NCBI GenBank assembly: GCA_036250225.1
Contig: JAPZLL010000002.1
Span: forward strand, 434,001-498,000
Direction: 5' to 3'
DNA: 64,000 bases
DNA from: Cercophora sp. LCS_1
Taxonomy: Eukaryota > Ascomycota > Sordariomycetes > Sordariales > Lasiosphaeriaceae
Shown: piece after piece, positions 1 through 11,120 of the stretch
Layout: the number at the start of each line of letters is the position of its first letter
Position numbering within the stretch: position 1 is the first letter of the stretch
The notes under the pieces: model-generated
What the model saw: the letters and a program-made list of their open reading frames with translations, nothing else
Database searches by the model: none
Told to the model about the DNA's origin: nothing
Position numbers and translations under genes: made by a program

Positions 1-200
1 CTTACCCTCATCTGACGCATCGACTACGATATGTCGGTAGGCGGACCTCTGGAATTTGCCACGATACCGCATCATCTGCAGTCTGTCAGTGTTTCATGAA
101 CCGCGCAATTTGGGCGTCCCGTACCGCGATAGGTATCGACAAGTCTTTAGTTCCTGTCAGTTACACGAAGCAGGCAGTAATTGCTTGTTGGTCAACTTAC

Positions 201-2264
201 GACACTCTGCAATCTCCATCTTACGTCGGTTGCCACTCCATAAACCCACATCCTGCACCATCATGAGGGCCTGCACAAGGCCGATGTCTGCTATTTTCCT
301 GTTGTTCTCCTCAAACTGCGCCATGTCAGCAGGGCCACATGCAACGGGGACATGGTGCTGGCGGCTAAAACTCACCCTGTCCGGTATTGTGAGCCCTTTG
401 AAAACCGGTCAGCAGAGCACATAAGCGAGCCAAGGTGTAACACTCACGAACTGCTTCTTGCAGAGCAAACCCAAATCGTCGCAATGTGGGAACGGGTGTC
501 AGCACGGCACCCTGGGACGCGGCTATTGCGAGCCATTCTGGCCACTGAGAGTTCAGCGAGAACGAGCCATAGTGAATCCATGCGGATACTTGACACAAAT
601 GCGAGGCCAAGAAAATATGGACCCACGAATCCATCGCCTCTGTCGAGGGGAAGGAGGCTGCAACTCTGGCCCTGACGCTGTTCTCTCGGCAATTACTGAG
701 AATGACAGCCAGGATCTTGTCTCGGCTTGATGACTGGAGCTGGTCCTTGATCACCTTGCCGACCTTCCTACAGTCCCCTTGGTCACCCTGGGCGTCCCTT
801 ACTGACAGAGGAAGATGGCTCTGTTCCGTGTATCCGGTATCCGATTTACCGGGATTCCACCGCCACGGAGACTCGGTCCAGATCTTTACCAGCTTCAACC
901 GCATAGCTGACATGTCCACTGAGTCATCTTGCTTTGGCTGTTGATACCCCAAAGCGTCTTCGACGTTCCAGTGATTTAGCAAGCCAAAGTCGAGATCCTT
1001 GAGCTCCAGATTAGCGTTGTTACAAAAGTCCAACACTGCCAACCCTTGAGCTTCAGCCATGCGTTGGTGGTCCTGCATAGATTGCTCATAAAGGACGTCA
1101 CGCAGAAAGTCAGAAAAGGGCGGATGAGCCATATCGTCCATGTCGGGGGCCTCATATGGCGGGTGATAGGTTTCTGGGTTTCCATGGTCCATTATCATTT
1201 CGGGGGTAGGAACCTGCGACTCCTCGACAAGCGATTGGTGTGCTGGTAAAGCTGAGGTGTGCCTCACGGCTGCGGTATTGTTTGGGTGGGAGTAGGATTC
1301 AGAGGGCACGTTTGGGGGCTGTTGATGCTGATTCTGAATGGTTACCGGTGGGTGTGGGGAGAAGGGAGAGTCGGGGCTGGACTCCTGCTCTATACTACGA
1401 GCGTTCGCAGATAGATGAAGGAGGTGCATGGCAGCGTCTTCCGAGGAAGCATATTCACACTTGAGCCCCCGAGCGTTGCAACGGCTGCAAGGCTTCATCT
1501 CTTCACATTTTACCCTTGCTTTCCTGGGATTTATTAGCCAGATATTTCTGGAAGAGGGTGACAATGGCATGGAGGGCTATCAGAACACGCCCAAGATAGC
1601 CGGATAAGAGGGCACGAAAGGCATCTCTACTTACGCGCATGCTTGGCAGGCATGGGCAACTCGGCCGGCGCCAGGAGAAGAGTTGATGCGGCGACGTTTT
1701 GCACCGTTGTCGTCTTGGTGGTTAGCGCGGTGACGCTTTAGCAGATCGGCACGAGAGAACGCCTTGGAGCATATCTACGTGTGTGTCAAATCCAAGAGTC
1801 ACCACAGCAGAAGAAAACAAACGTACATCGCAAGTGAAGCGTTTCCCAAGCGTGTGGGTTGCGATATGTCGCTGTTACCATGTCAGTAATCACATGACAG
1901 ACAGGTCTAAGGCCATCGCTTATACTTGAAGATGCTCGGGGCGTGAATAACGACCTGATAGAGTAAGTACAGAAACATGGCTTGGACATGGAAGAGATTT
2001 ACGTAAACAGTCTGCACACTGATAGAGTGACTGGTTGTTTGCATGTGCCCGAGGGGCTTGTGGGATAGGGGCTGTTGGGGTCGACGACGAGGCCTCACTA
2101 TGCGAGGTAACGGAAGAGTTAATGTCAAGTGACAAAGCCGTAGTGGGGTAGACGGGCGTGGCAAGACTGGACGGCGGAGGGGGAAGTGCAAGCGGGGCCG
2201 GGCCCGGACCGGGACCCGGACGTGACTCGGATGGGTGGATGAGGTGGCCGATTGGACTCGCCAT
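201..2264 (-). CDS. C2H2 plus Zn(II)2Cys6 transcription factor, C-terminus unresolved near the window edge
   Basis: Nuclear DNA-binding regulator. I join exons 2264-2003, 1954-1926, 1871-1827, 1774-1635 and 1523-452, then probably 315-201. The joined N-terminus reads two C2H2 fingers (CADCLRRYSRPEHLQRH and CDICSKAFSRADLLKRHRANH), a short basic linker, and a complete binuclear cluster starting CQACAKARVKC with six cysteines in CX2CX6CX5CX2CX6C spacing. This dual-finger layout is known in fungal regulators. The middle is Pro/Ser-rich. The 1523-452 exon and the 315-201 piece (FEENNRKIADIGLVQALMMV) resemble the fungal transcription-factor regulatory domain. The start at 2264 is the ATG closest to the low-complexity N-terminus; 2333 is possible. 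The splice near 450 is uncertain: the best donor (447) does not keep frame, a weaker one (451) does. I could not resolve the 3' end, which probably lies off the left edge. It faces away from the MFS gene across about 2 kb. Confidence 0.82.
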
Positions 2265-4230
2265 CCTAGCCGGTGACGTGATGGGGATCGATTGTGATCG
2301 CGCAGCGACCCCAATCTGAGTCCGACAGACCAATTAATTGGGGGCCTATGTGCCGCGCATTGGAATTGGCCCTCTGGCGTTCCCGGGAAGCCTTGGGCGT
2401 CGACCGGAAGGTGGGAGGACGGAAGAGTCTGGGAAACGCCAGGAGAGGCGTTGACTGGCAAACGGGATGGAATTTTGGCCCTTGGTTCACCTCCAGGTGG
2501 CTCCTGCTCTTCCCTTTCCCAGGAACAGGCCACGGGGAACGGCAGTCGCCATGCGAACGCCAAGAACGGCTGCGTAATGCCTTCCCGCTTAACGCACCCG
2601 GACGAGTTAGACCGGTGAGGCCCACCCCCGCCTTTTGCTTGAGCTCCAGCAGAGCGAAGCTCGTTGCCCACCTTCATCCCGGTTGCGCGACCCAATCGGT
2701 CACCAACAACTTGAACCCCATCATGCGCATTGCCCAACAAGCATTGCATGAACGCCGAAGATGGCTGCTAAACCTCTTGAATCTGCCAGGCTCACGGCTG
2801 TTCTTTTTTGCTCTCTGAAGGCCGACGATCTGTAGATCACAGATCACCAGCCGTGCAGGCGACCGAACTGAGTGCTCTCCAGGTTGGTATCTTGACATTC
2901 AGGGCGTCACTGTGATGGAGGTCATAGCCATCACGCAGCACCGTGCATCCAGCACACTTGGCTACCTTGCCTAGGGTTGAGGGTGTGGTGATTCTAGAAG
3001 GCTGCATCGCTGTCACCGGTGACATCTTGACCTGTTTCATGTCTGTCAGACGCTGTCGGAGACGGATAAATGACATTGCAGGTGCTGGAGTGGTGGATAG
3101 TCGCTATGTTAAGGTTATTGGCCTTGCAGGTAAGCAGGCCGCCTCGAATTAGCAGCTGCACAGCCCATGATCCTGATCGGGGTGAGTTGAGGCTGACACT
3201 TTAAACAGCCGAAATTAAGCGGTGAGCGCCGCGACGTACAAGCCCCTTTGAGCTGGGAGCAGCGATCAGAGAGGGTTTTGGGTGCTGGATATCGATGGCC
3301 TCGAGCTGGCTATTCCTGGTTCCCGCAACCTATATCGGTCGGCACTGGTGATCCTAAGCATCTCATCTATACAATGCCAAGCGATGGCGGGCATGCAGAG
3401 CGCCAGCTTCGCCCTCTTACCGGCTGTCAGTCACCTAGGCGTGCGGCGCGTCGCACTAGGCCAATTTGTGCTTCCAAAAAAGCCATTCCCTGGGCATCGC
3501 GAGTCCGAGAGCTGGAAACTGCACGAGACACAGCATATAACTCGCCGCTATCCTCGTCGTGGAGAGTTCGGATGCTTCATCTCCATCAGCAAACAAAGCA
3601 AACGCCAAGCGCCAGTGATCCTACCCTTCAATCAGCTTAACCAACTTAAGCGTGTGGGGCATCAAGCCGCGATCAGCACTCTTCGCTACCCCAGACGGGA
3701 ACGCCAGCCAGGAACCAGCGCCAGCTCCCGCCAGCTAGGGCTTAGTGTCCCGGAACAAACATCGAAACGTGCCAGCAACGAGTCGACCTCGTGCGATCGC
3801 ACCACTGTCCTCGGGACCGACTCTCGCAGCCTGCCCGTCCGCTCTTTATTTCCTTTATCTTGCCCCGGACTCTGGCCTCTTAGGTTTCACAGGCCGCATT
3901 GCCCAGACTTGAGTGCCTCACCAAGCAGGTAGGTTATTGGTCGTCTCCCCCAGGTCCGCAGACTTGGATGCCCCCTTTGTCCCGCCCACCAACCACAGGC
4001 CCGGCTCTGCCGCATTAACGGCTTTGTTGGTCCAAAGTGTCCCCCATTCCCGTCCCGAACGGCATCGCATGGCCCCTGTATGCACATGGATGCTTACACT
4101 GCTCCCGCAGTCAACCATTATCAGGCTTGTCTTGATCACCACCGCAGGCAGAGTGATAAGTCTGCCCGTCCGCTCTTTCGACGGCCCCCAAGAGACACTC
4201 GCCTTTCCTTGAGTCACACACCTCACCACC
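2265..4230. promoter_or_regulatory. Shared upstream region between divergent regulator and MFS genes
   Basis: About 2 kb without a convincing gene. Open frames here (for example 3282-3932) lack recognisable domains and overlap one another on both strands. It must hold the promoters of both flanking genes. The MFS start sits in a good context, CACCACCATGG, at 4231. Confidence 0.5.
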
Positions 4231-6135
4231 ATGGCCGACACCACCATTCCCGCCGCCAGCAGCAGGCTGGAGCGCGTTGATACCGCTGCCAGCAAGAGGA
4301 GGACCATGGGTCATGTTCAGCTCCGCGACCACGAGACGAACGAGATCATCCTCATCCCCACGCCTTCCAACGACCCCAACGACCCGCTGAACTGGTATGT
4401 TTGACTTGGAGCGAGGCTAAGCTGCAGCTAATGATGTGCAGGTCCCAAGGGTATAAGCACTATATCGCCGCAGGTAAGCTAGAACCATCAGACGGATCTG
4501 CCAAGGGAAAGTTCAGATGCTCACACTCTAATAGTCATCTGCATTGCCATGATGATGTGCAACTTCCTTGCCGCCGGCCCCTCGATTGCCATTGTCAAGA
4601 CGACTATGGACTTTTTTCCCGGGGCGCACCCAGGGAAGAACCCGGCCTTCTTTGGCGCCGCCGTCGCTCAGGTCTCGTACTTCTTCACCACTGCGGCTCT
4701 CATGCAGGGTGTTGGAAACTTCTTCTGGGTGCCGATCGCGAACAAGTATGGCCGTCGGCCCACTTATATCTTCAGCTACCTGCTTTACACTGTGAGTAAA
4801 GACTTTCGAGCTTGAGGAGCAGTAACTTACACAGAAACAGATCGCGGCTATTTGGCTTTGCTTTGAACACTCGTTCAGCGGTTTCTTGGCCGCCCGAATC
4901 ATCATGGGCTTCGGCGCTGGCGCCGCTGAAACCATCGCACCCATCACTATCGCCGACGTCTTCTTCCTTCACGAGCGTGGCACAGTGATGGCTCTCTACA
5001 CCTCGTTCCTGGCCGTTGGCGCCTCCCTCGGTGTCATTATCTCGGGGTTGATCACGATCCAGCACCACTGGCGTGTCATCTACTATGTGGCCACCCCTCT
5101 CATCGGCTTTGTCCTCCTCTTGGCCGTCTTTACCTTCCCCGAGACGGCCTACATCCGCGAGACGCAAGGCGAGAAGCTGGCTGCTACGCCCCGCCTGGCC
5201 TCAACGGACCAGGAGAACGCGGCCAAGACTGACGTTGAGCGTGGCAACGCCGAGAAGTCGGATACAGCTACCACATCCGACACTGAGCGCCCCTCGACCC
5301 CTGTCCCCGCGAAGAAGACGTATCTGCAGTCGCTTGCTATCTTTAGCAAGTCTCTGACTGACGAGAGCTTCTTGAAGCTTGTCATCCGTCCCATCGGTCT
5401 TATCTGCCTTCCGCCTGTGCTCTGGGCTGCGCTCGTGCAGGCTGTCACCATTGGGTTCCTCGTCGCCATCTCGTCCAACATTGACCTCGCTTTCCACGAC
5501 ACCTACGGCTTTGAGTCGTGGCAGGTCGGTCTTTGCTTCGTCGCTGCGATTGTCGGTTCCTTCTTTGGTATCCCCGCCGGTGGCCATCTTGCCGATATTG
5601 TTGCCGACTTCTTCACCAAGCGCAACGGTGGTGTCCGCGACCCCGAGATGCGCCTGCCAACCATGCTTCCCAGCTTGATCACCATGCCGCTGTCGCTTAT
5701 CCTGTACGGTGTTGGCATTGAGCACAAGCTCCATTGGATCTGCCCTACCATCGGCTTGGCTCTCTGTAAGTTTCCATGTTCCATCCTATTCGGAAGCGAC
5801 ACTAACAGCAACCAGTGAACTTCAGCATTGTTCAATCGACTAACGTGTGCCTCGTCTACGTCATTGACGCCTACAGGCCGGTGGCGGGCGAGATTACGCT
5901 GGCTGTCATGGGTTTCAAGTCTTTGTTTGGCTTCCTGCTGTCCTTCTACACCAACACGTGGGTTGCGCAGTCGGGCTATCAGAACGCCTTTGGTGCCATG
6001 GCCGGCATCTCGGCACTTGTCATTGCTCTGCAGATTCCTCTGTTCTTCTGGGGCAAGAAGATCCGCTACGTGACGTGGAAGTGGAAGGTCATCTCGTACA
6101 TCCACTGGAGCGATGACCGCGAGGTTGGCGAGTAA
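4231..6135 (+). CDS. MFS transporter, DHA1 (drug:H+ antiporter-1/HOL1-like) family
   Basis: Plasma-membrane proton-coupled transporter, substrate not predictable. Exons 4231-4394, 4442-4473, 4535-4791, 4841-5765 and 5816-6135 join to 565 aa with frame kept at every junction. The N-terminus carries the PTPSNDPNDPLNWS signature that precedes TM1 in this family. The TM2-TM3 loop reads NKYGRRPTY, a form of the MFS motif A. TM segments are visible throughout, for example FLAARIIMGFGAGAAETIAP and LGVIISGLITI, and a long charged central loop of about 50 residues separates the two six-helix halves. The C-terminus ends shortly after TM12 in a Trp/Lys-rich tail. It lies between a divergent zinc-cluster regulator and a co-directional FAD monooxygenase, so it may carry that enzyme's substrate or product; this is inference from position only. 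Confidence 0.9.
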
Positions 6136-7688
6136 GGGGATTTCAGGTGTACGCTTGTGTGACTGTTTGTGGCTTGACATAGCTTGGAGTTGGGGGCTAG
6201 AAAGGAACTGGAACCTGGATTCGGATTGGCTGGGATCATCGGGTGTCAGGTGTCAGGTGTGTCAAACTGGATATTGGATGCTCGGACCAAGGCGTTAGCA
6301 GGGAGTTTAATCAAGGATAATTATGGTCTTCAAACCGTTTTGGAATATGCACTGCCATGTTGAGATGAGCTACTCACCATCAATCACAACATTCACACCT
6401 AACAAGTCAGCATCCATCCCAATACAGCCATTCCGTAGGTAGGTAGGCATCTTACCTGTAACGCTCTTACTCCTGGTAAAGCACAACATTTGCTCAGCAA
6501 TCTCCTGTTCGATTCAATAATCAGGCCCCACCCTCACCATCCCTAGAGGGTTTACAGTTCGACGAGGATGGCTTCGGCGCGGGAGGTGCCGGTGTGGTAA
6601 GGTAGTTTAGGACCACTGGGGCGGCAGCCGTTTGAGGCGAAGAGACGGGCGGTTGTTGCACCGAGCCCAGTGGTTGAGGCTGTGAGGAGGGCTACGGGTA
6701 GTGAGGATTCTCGTTCCGAGGACATTATTACTGGCACCTATTTTGTGGGGGTTTGGGATTGAGTGTTTTTGGTGTTTGGTGCCCGTGGTTGAAAATGCGG
6801 ATATGCAGACGGCGAGGGTGGTCATGACCGGGACTGGGAGGGCGAGGTGAGGCTGGTCCGGGTGCTTAATATCCATATGACTGGAAATAGCTTTTCAGCT
6901 GGTAGGTAATGTACAAAAATTCTCCGGAGTCGGAAGGGGTTCCGGATCGGCAAGCAAGGTACCAGCTGACTTGCACGACCTCCTCAGCATGTCGGACAGG
7001 AAGGAATGGGCTCCCCACACGGTTGATATTTCTATCGGAACTTTTTGCTTGCTTGTTGAATGCAGATCCCGGGATCCACTGCACGTCTGGTTCACTCGTG
7101 TGGGGCGGATGCACTACTGCGGCTCCCCCACCTTCCGAGCGTGCTTCTTGTCGTCTGTCCTGCATCAAGTGCAAATGACAGGTCCCTTTTGGCCCCAAAA
7201 TTCCAATTCGGCGTTCTCTCATCCCGATGCAGAGCGTGTTGAGCCCTCACGGGCAGCGAGCGAGCCGGGGTCTCGCGCACACCACTGTCGGCTTGGCACC
7301 ACGGTGATACACCCTGTCCGTCGGACCGTCTTGGTCGTACGTTGTGGGGTGAAGAGGACCCGAAGGATGAAAGGGTCTCGACAGGAGATCGGAAGAGCCC
7401 CAACAAGCCGTGCCTTCCTTCACTAATTCAATGCCGCGACGTGGTGCTGCTACCCGAGAGGCGCGGGTAGCACGGTAGCTTTCTGTCAACGGCTATCCAG
7501 ATCACGACCTTGCAGGGGCTGGCGGTTGGGTCTAACCCGGCTGTACGGCTAGTCTTGTCTCTCCGTCGTCCACGTCCCGGACTTGAGTTTGGGCTTGTCG
7601 ACATATAGGGATGGACACCGTCAATGTTATGTCGCCCTCGTTCAGCCAGTTACCCCCGCTCCCCCTGTCGTTTTGAATCTCATCACTC
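6136..7688. other. Intergenic region, no gene seen
   Basis: About 1.55 kb between the MFS and monooxygenase genes. Only short overlapping frames without recognisable motifs. It should hold the MFS 3' end and the monooxygenase promoter. Confidence 0.5.
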
Positions 7689-10005
7689 ATGGAGGCTCAT
7701 CTGTCCCATCATGACCCGTCCACTTGCCGGCCCGAATATTCACCCGTGTCCGAGTGCCACCAGAGATCGTTGAATATTGTCATTGTCGGCGCGGGAATAG
7801 GGGGTTTGGCCGCGGCTTTGGGGCTTCGTCGAAATGGCCATACCGTCCTTGTTTGTAACCTTTGAACCCCGCTAACAACCACTGTTGACGCTGTCAGATA
7901 TACGAGCAGTCGAGACTGGCCGGTGAAAGCGGAGCTGCTGTCCATCTGGCACCAAACGCAAACGGTATCCTCCGGAGATGGGGCATTTTCGCCGAGTCCT
8001 TTGGGGCGAATCCCATGGATCATCTCGTCGAACACATGAAAGACGGACAAGTTCGAAAGCACATTGATCTGAGAATACCAAACAAGCGATGGCAGCACCC
8101 CTGGCATCTCGTGCACCGTGCCAGCCTCTATGAAGAGTTGAAGAGACTCGCGACCTCAGAGGAAGGCATTGGAATGCCCGTGACCTTGCGCACGGGGAGA
8201 AAAGTGACAGAGCTGGATCCAAACCAGGGAATGCTGAGGCTCGACAACGGCGAGACCGTCTTTGCTGATTTGATCGTTGGTGCTGACGGCATCTACGTAT
8301 GACCTGTCTGTTCCATGTGCGGCATCGAGCTAATACCTTCAGTCTATGACCAGAAAGTACATCAAGGACAACAAACTCCTTTCCTCAGGAAAGGCAGCCT
8401 TCAGGTTTCTCGTTCCCCGCAAGGTAGCCGAAGCAGATCCTATCACGGCGCCTTTAGTTCACCAAAAGAACACCCTCCTCATGTGGTACGGCTCAGACCG
8501 CAGAATCGTCGTCTACCCCTGCAATGACAACCGACTCCTCAACTTTGTCTGCATCCATCCCGAGACCGGGTCCCACGCCACGCCTAGTGACGGTAAGCCT
8601 ACCTTCGATAACCAACCAATTATCCACCAGACACTGACGGTCTCTCAGAATGGAACAAACAAGCCACCGTCTCCCAAGTCCTCAATGTCTACGCCGACTT
8701 TGACCCCCGAATCAGAACGCTCATCAGCAAAGTCGACCCTTCGACCCTCCGCGTCTGGCAGCTCCTCGACATGGATCAACTACCCACGTTTTTTACCTCC
8801 AAGCTCGTTCTCCTCGGTGACGCCGCCCATCCCTTTACTCCGCATCAAGGCCAAGGCGCAGCTCAAGCCATCGAAGACGCCGCGGCCCTGTCCGTCATCC
8901 TCTCCCCATCCGCCACCGTTTCCTCGCTGCCTTCCCTTCTGCCAATATACAACCAATCCCGCTACGCGCGCTCGCACACCATCCAGGAGTACTCCCGTCT
9001 CGCAGGCAAAGACTGGGTGAATGACCAGCCTCCTGTTGACAGTATGTCCTCCCTTTCCCCCTTTACTGTGCCTTTCCCAATTTATTATATGATTCCCATT
9101 CCCTTTTCCACGATATGATCCCCCCCCTCCCAATATCCAACCACCCGCTGACACCAAAAGTGATGGCCTTCACAAACTACAACTTTGGCCACGACGCCTA
9201 CGACCATACCACCAAACTCTTGACTCGGCACCATTACCCCATTCTACATCATAACCTCAATGGACCAACTCCATTTGGGCCAACCCCGTTTGCAGCACTC
9301 CACCATATCACTCACCGACCGCAAAACGGAAGACTGCATACGCCTCCACTCGAACCTCTCGAATCCACCTACAACACAGACGTGACAATATCCATCACGT
9401 TTAAAACATCAAGAACATACCTTGAGACTTTATTTCTCCACGATACCCTAGGTTTCATAAAACCGGATACAGTAGCCATTGTTAGTTTTGTTGCCCGTGG
9501 TAAGGAGATGGGGGTGTATGTACATGGTGTGAGGTGTGAGGTGGATGGGGGGGTTGTGAGTGGGGTTTATTGCCTTGTCGTTTTTGGTGGTGATGCGGTG
9601 TTCACGTCTAATGGAGGGGTTGCGTGTGATGTTGAGGTTGAAGAGTGTACCGGAGGTTGGAGGGTTGTTGTCAGTGAGCGGGGGTGTAGTTTCGTTGAGG
9701 TTTATGTGCCTGTGGTGAGCGAAAGGCAAGGTGGACGAGAAGATGTTGAGCTGGGAAATGGCGCAGAGGTGGATGACGATGGCGAAGGTGAACAAGTAAT
9801 CATCTGGAAAGACGAAAAATACCATCGAGCCGGACGGATGCTCCTTGATGGAAAAGCCGTGGAAGGAGCAGAGATCAAACTCTCCACAAGGGACTGGGAA
9901 AAATTGCCCACTCTGCATCACATCGCAAGTGCGTTGGCTGCAATGCCTGTTTACGAGATGGTGTCTGCCGGCTTACGAAATGGTGTCGGCAAGCGCGCCA
10001 TATAA
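7689..10005 (+). CDS. FAD-dependent monooxygenase (salicylate hydroxylase-like) fused to an acetoacetate-decarboxylase-like domain
   Basis: Exons 7689-7850, 7898-8296, 8343-8592, 8649-9041 and 9161-10005 join in frame to 682 aa. Residues about 30-415 form a group A flavin monooxygenase: the Rossmann motif VIVGAGIGGLAAALGLRRNG, the ADLIVGADGIY segment (DG motif) and LLGDAAHPFTPHQGQGAAQAIEDA (GD motif). These enzymes hydroxylate aromatics with NAD(P)H and O2. After NFGHDAYDHTTK the same exon continues without a stop into about 265 residues resembling the fungal acetoacetate-decarboxylase-like fold: ESTYNTDVTISI, YLETLF, GFIKPDTVAIVSF, GVYVHGV, and an end like MPVYEMVSA. The segment after VVSGVYCLVVF is strongly G/T-rich (9500-9720) and I do not see the family's usual conserved Gly-Arg-Glu-Glu...Pro-Lys stretch there, so this half may be inactive or poorly conserved. 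Boundaries of the first half are firm; an extra intron in the second half cannot be excluded. Confidence 0.85.
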
Positions 10006-10047
10006 GTGCCCGGCGGAGAGACTATTTCAAGTTGGACTCACCAAGAA

Positions 10048-10210
10048 GGACGTCTTGGCCGAGCGGTAGTGAGCGTCGCCCTGTCTCACATCAGTCAACC
10101 AGAAACCGCCCCTGTTGGCATATGTTGTATTGTCCGCCAGCAGGCGGTTTCGTAAGGTCCCAAGTTCGATCGAGCCTGGGGCCTGAGCCTTTGTCCTTTT
10201 CTTTTTTTTT
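10048..10210 (+). ncRNA. Structured tRNA-like RNA with Pol III signals (candidate)
   Basis: An A-box-like TTGGCCGAGCGG (10055-10066) and a weaker B-box-like AAGTTCGATCGA (10162-10173) are followed by a T-run terminator (TTTT, C, then nine T, 10197-10210). Between them lie three helices: GTGAG/CTCAC (10069-10073 with 10085-10089); a long hairpin pairing 10102-10110 with 10143-10151 (9 bp) and, after a 2-nt bulge, 10113-10119 with 10136-10142 (7 bp, one G-U); and GGTCCCA/TGGGGCC (10156-10162 with 10177-10183). It does not fold as a standard tRNA: the T-stem and acceptor do not pair well. It could be a tRNA-derived element or pseudogene, or a distinct Pol III transcript. Confidence 0.45.
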
Positions 10211-10374
10211 CTTTTTTCTTTTTCTTTTTCTTTTCCTTTTTGGATCTCATGATGGTATTTCTGGGTAAAGGAATTCGTCTTCACCAAAAGAAAATAGAGG
10301 TGATGCGCCGTGAAGCATAAAAAATTATAGATTATTCCGCTCGTCATCACGACTTCCTGATCGTGATTAATCTG

Positions 10375-10405
<31 letters not shown>
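10375..10405 (+). repeat. A(31) tract
   Basis: Thirty-one consecutive A residues. They follow a perfect 7-bp hairpin (ATCACGA 10346-10352 with TCGTGAT 10361-10367). Together with the tRNA-like head at 10048 this resembles the layout of a SINE, though the T-run at 10197-10210 would stop Pol III before the tail. Confidence 0.8.
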
Positions 10406-10408
<3 letters not shown>

Positions 10409-10627
10409 GACCAAAAACCCCAAAGAGCCAGAACATCAAACGCTGCCATATCGCCAAATGCCCTACCATACCCGGGTATAGAAATCGCTCGCTGGTATCC
10501 ATCCAATGCAACATGTAACAAGAGTGAGAGTCATAAGCAACGTTGAACAGAAGAGTGCCGTGCCTCCGTCGTTTCAAAGCCAGCATCCTGGCCGACAAAA
10601 TCATAGCATCGTCGTGTCGAAGTGCAA

Positions 10628-11077
10628 CTAGCAACCGCAATCACCCATCCTCCTCCGCAAAAAGTACTCGACTGCACACTCGTTTGGACGCTTGGCGATG
10701 GCTTCGAGCAAAAGTCGCTGCAAGTAGTGGGCATCTGCCCTCCCATTGGGTCGAAGTGTGATGAGGCCCCGTGCTTGTGGTGCTGCCCGTTCGAGCTGGG
10801 TAAAGTCTTCCCGGGAGCGGTAGATGGTGCAAGCTCGGTTCCGTTCATAGAAAAGCGTGACCGCAAAGACGTGACGGCCATGGTGGGGACGGTAATGGTG
10901 CTGTGTGCACCCGTCGTCGTTTGCCGACTGGAGGTGAGGCGCCGGTGACCTCTTCACTCGGATGGATATTGGCAGATGACGGCTGCCGTTGTATGCGTTG
11001 TGGTGTTTGTGAGAGTGTATTTGAGGCTTGGTGGGAAACTCTGGGAGCGAGGCAATGGTATCGTGTTTGAGCTGCAT
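10628..11077 (-). CDS. Small conserved fungal protein, function unknown
   Basis: Single-exon frame of 149 aa starting MQLKHDTIASLPEF. The C-terminal half looks well formed and family-like: a beta-rich stretch HVFAVTLFYERNRACTIYRS, then a helical ending FLRRRMGDCGC. The ERNRACTIYRS pattern recalls the start of PX-type lipid-binding domains but the protein is far too short for a full one, so no function is assigned. The first 60 residues are low-complexity and basic. The start ATG (11077) lies immediately downstream, in transcript sense, of a 14-copy AAC repeat, so the true start is somewhat uncertain because the frame stays open upstream through the repeat. Confidence 0.45.
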   Translation of the reverse strand: MQLKHDTIASLPEFPTKPQIHSHKHHNAYNGSRHLPISIRVKRSPAPHLQSANDDGCTQHHYRPHHGRHVFAVTLFYERNRACTIYRSREDFTQLERAAPQARGLITLRPNGRADAHYLQRLLLEAIAKRPNECAVEYFLRRRMGDCGC

Positions 11078-11078
11078 G

Positions 11079-11079
11079 G

Positions 11080-11120
<41 letters not shown>
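11079..11120. repeat. (GTT)14 microsatellite
   Basis: Fourteen uninterrupted GTT units on the plus strand, AAC units in the sense of the minus-strand gene, ending one base before that gene's start codon. In its reading frame the repeat would code for poly-threonine if translation began upstream at 11215. Confidence 0.97.

Noticed and set aside
1907..2749. 280-aa minus-strand frame
   Set aside because: It is a shadow of the regulator's first exon in another frame, Pro/Arg-rich and without motifs.
3282..3932. 216-aa plus-strand frame between regulator and MFS genes
   Set aside because: No motif; low-complexity Ser/Arg composition expected of non-coding GC-rich DNA.
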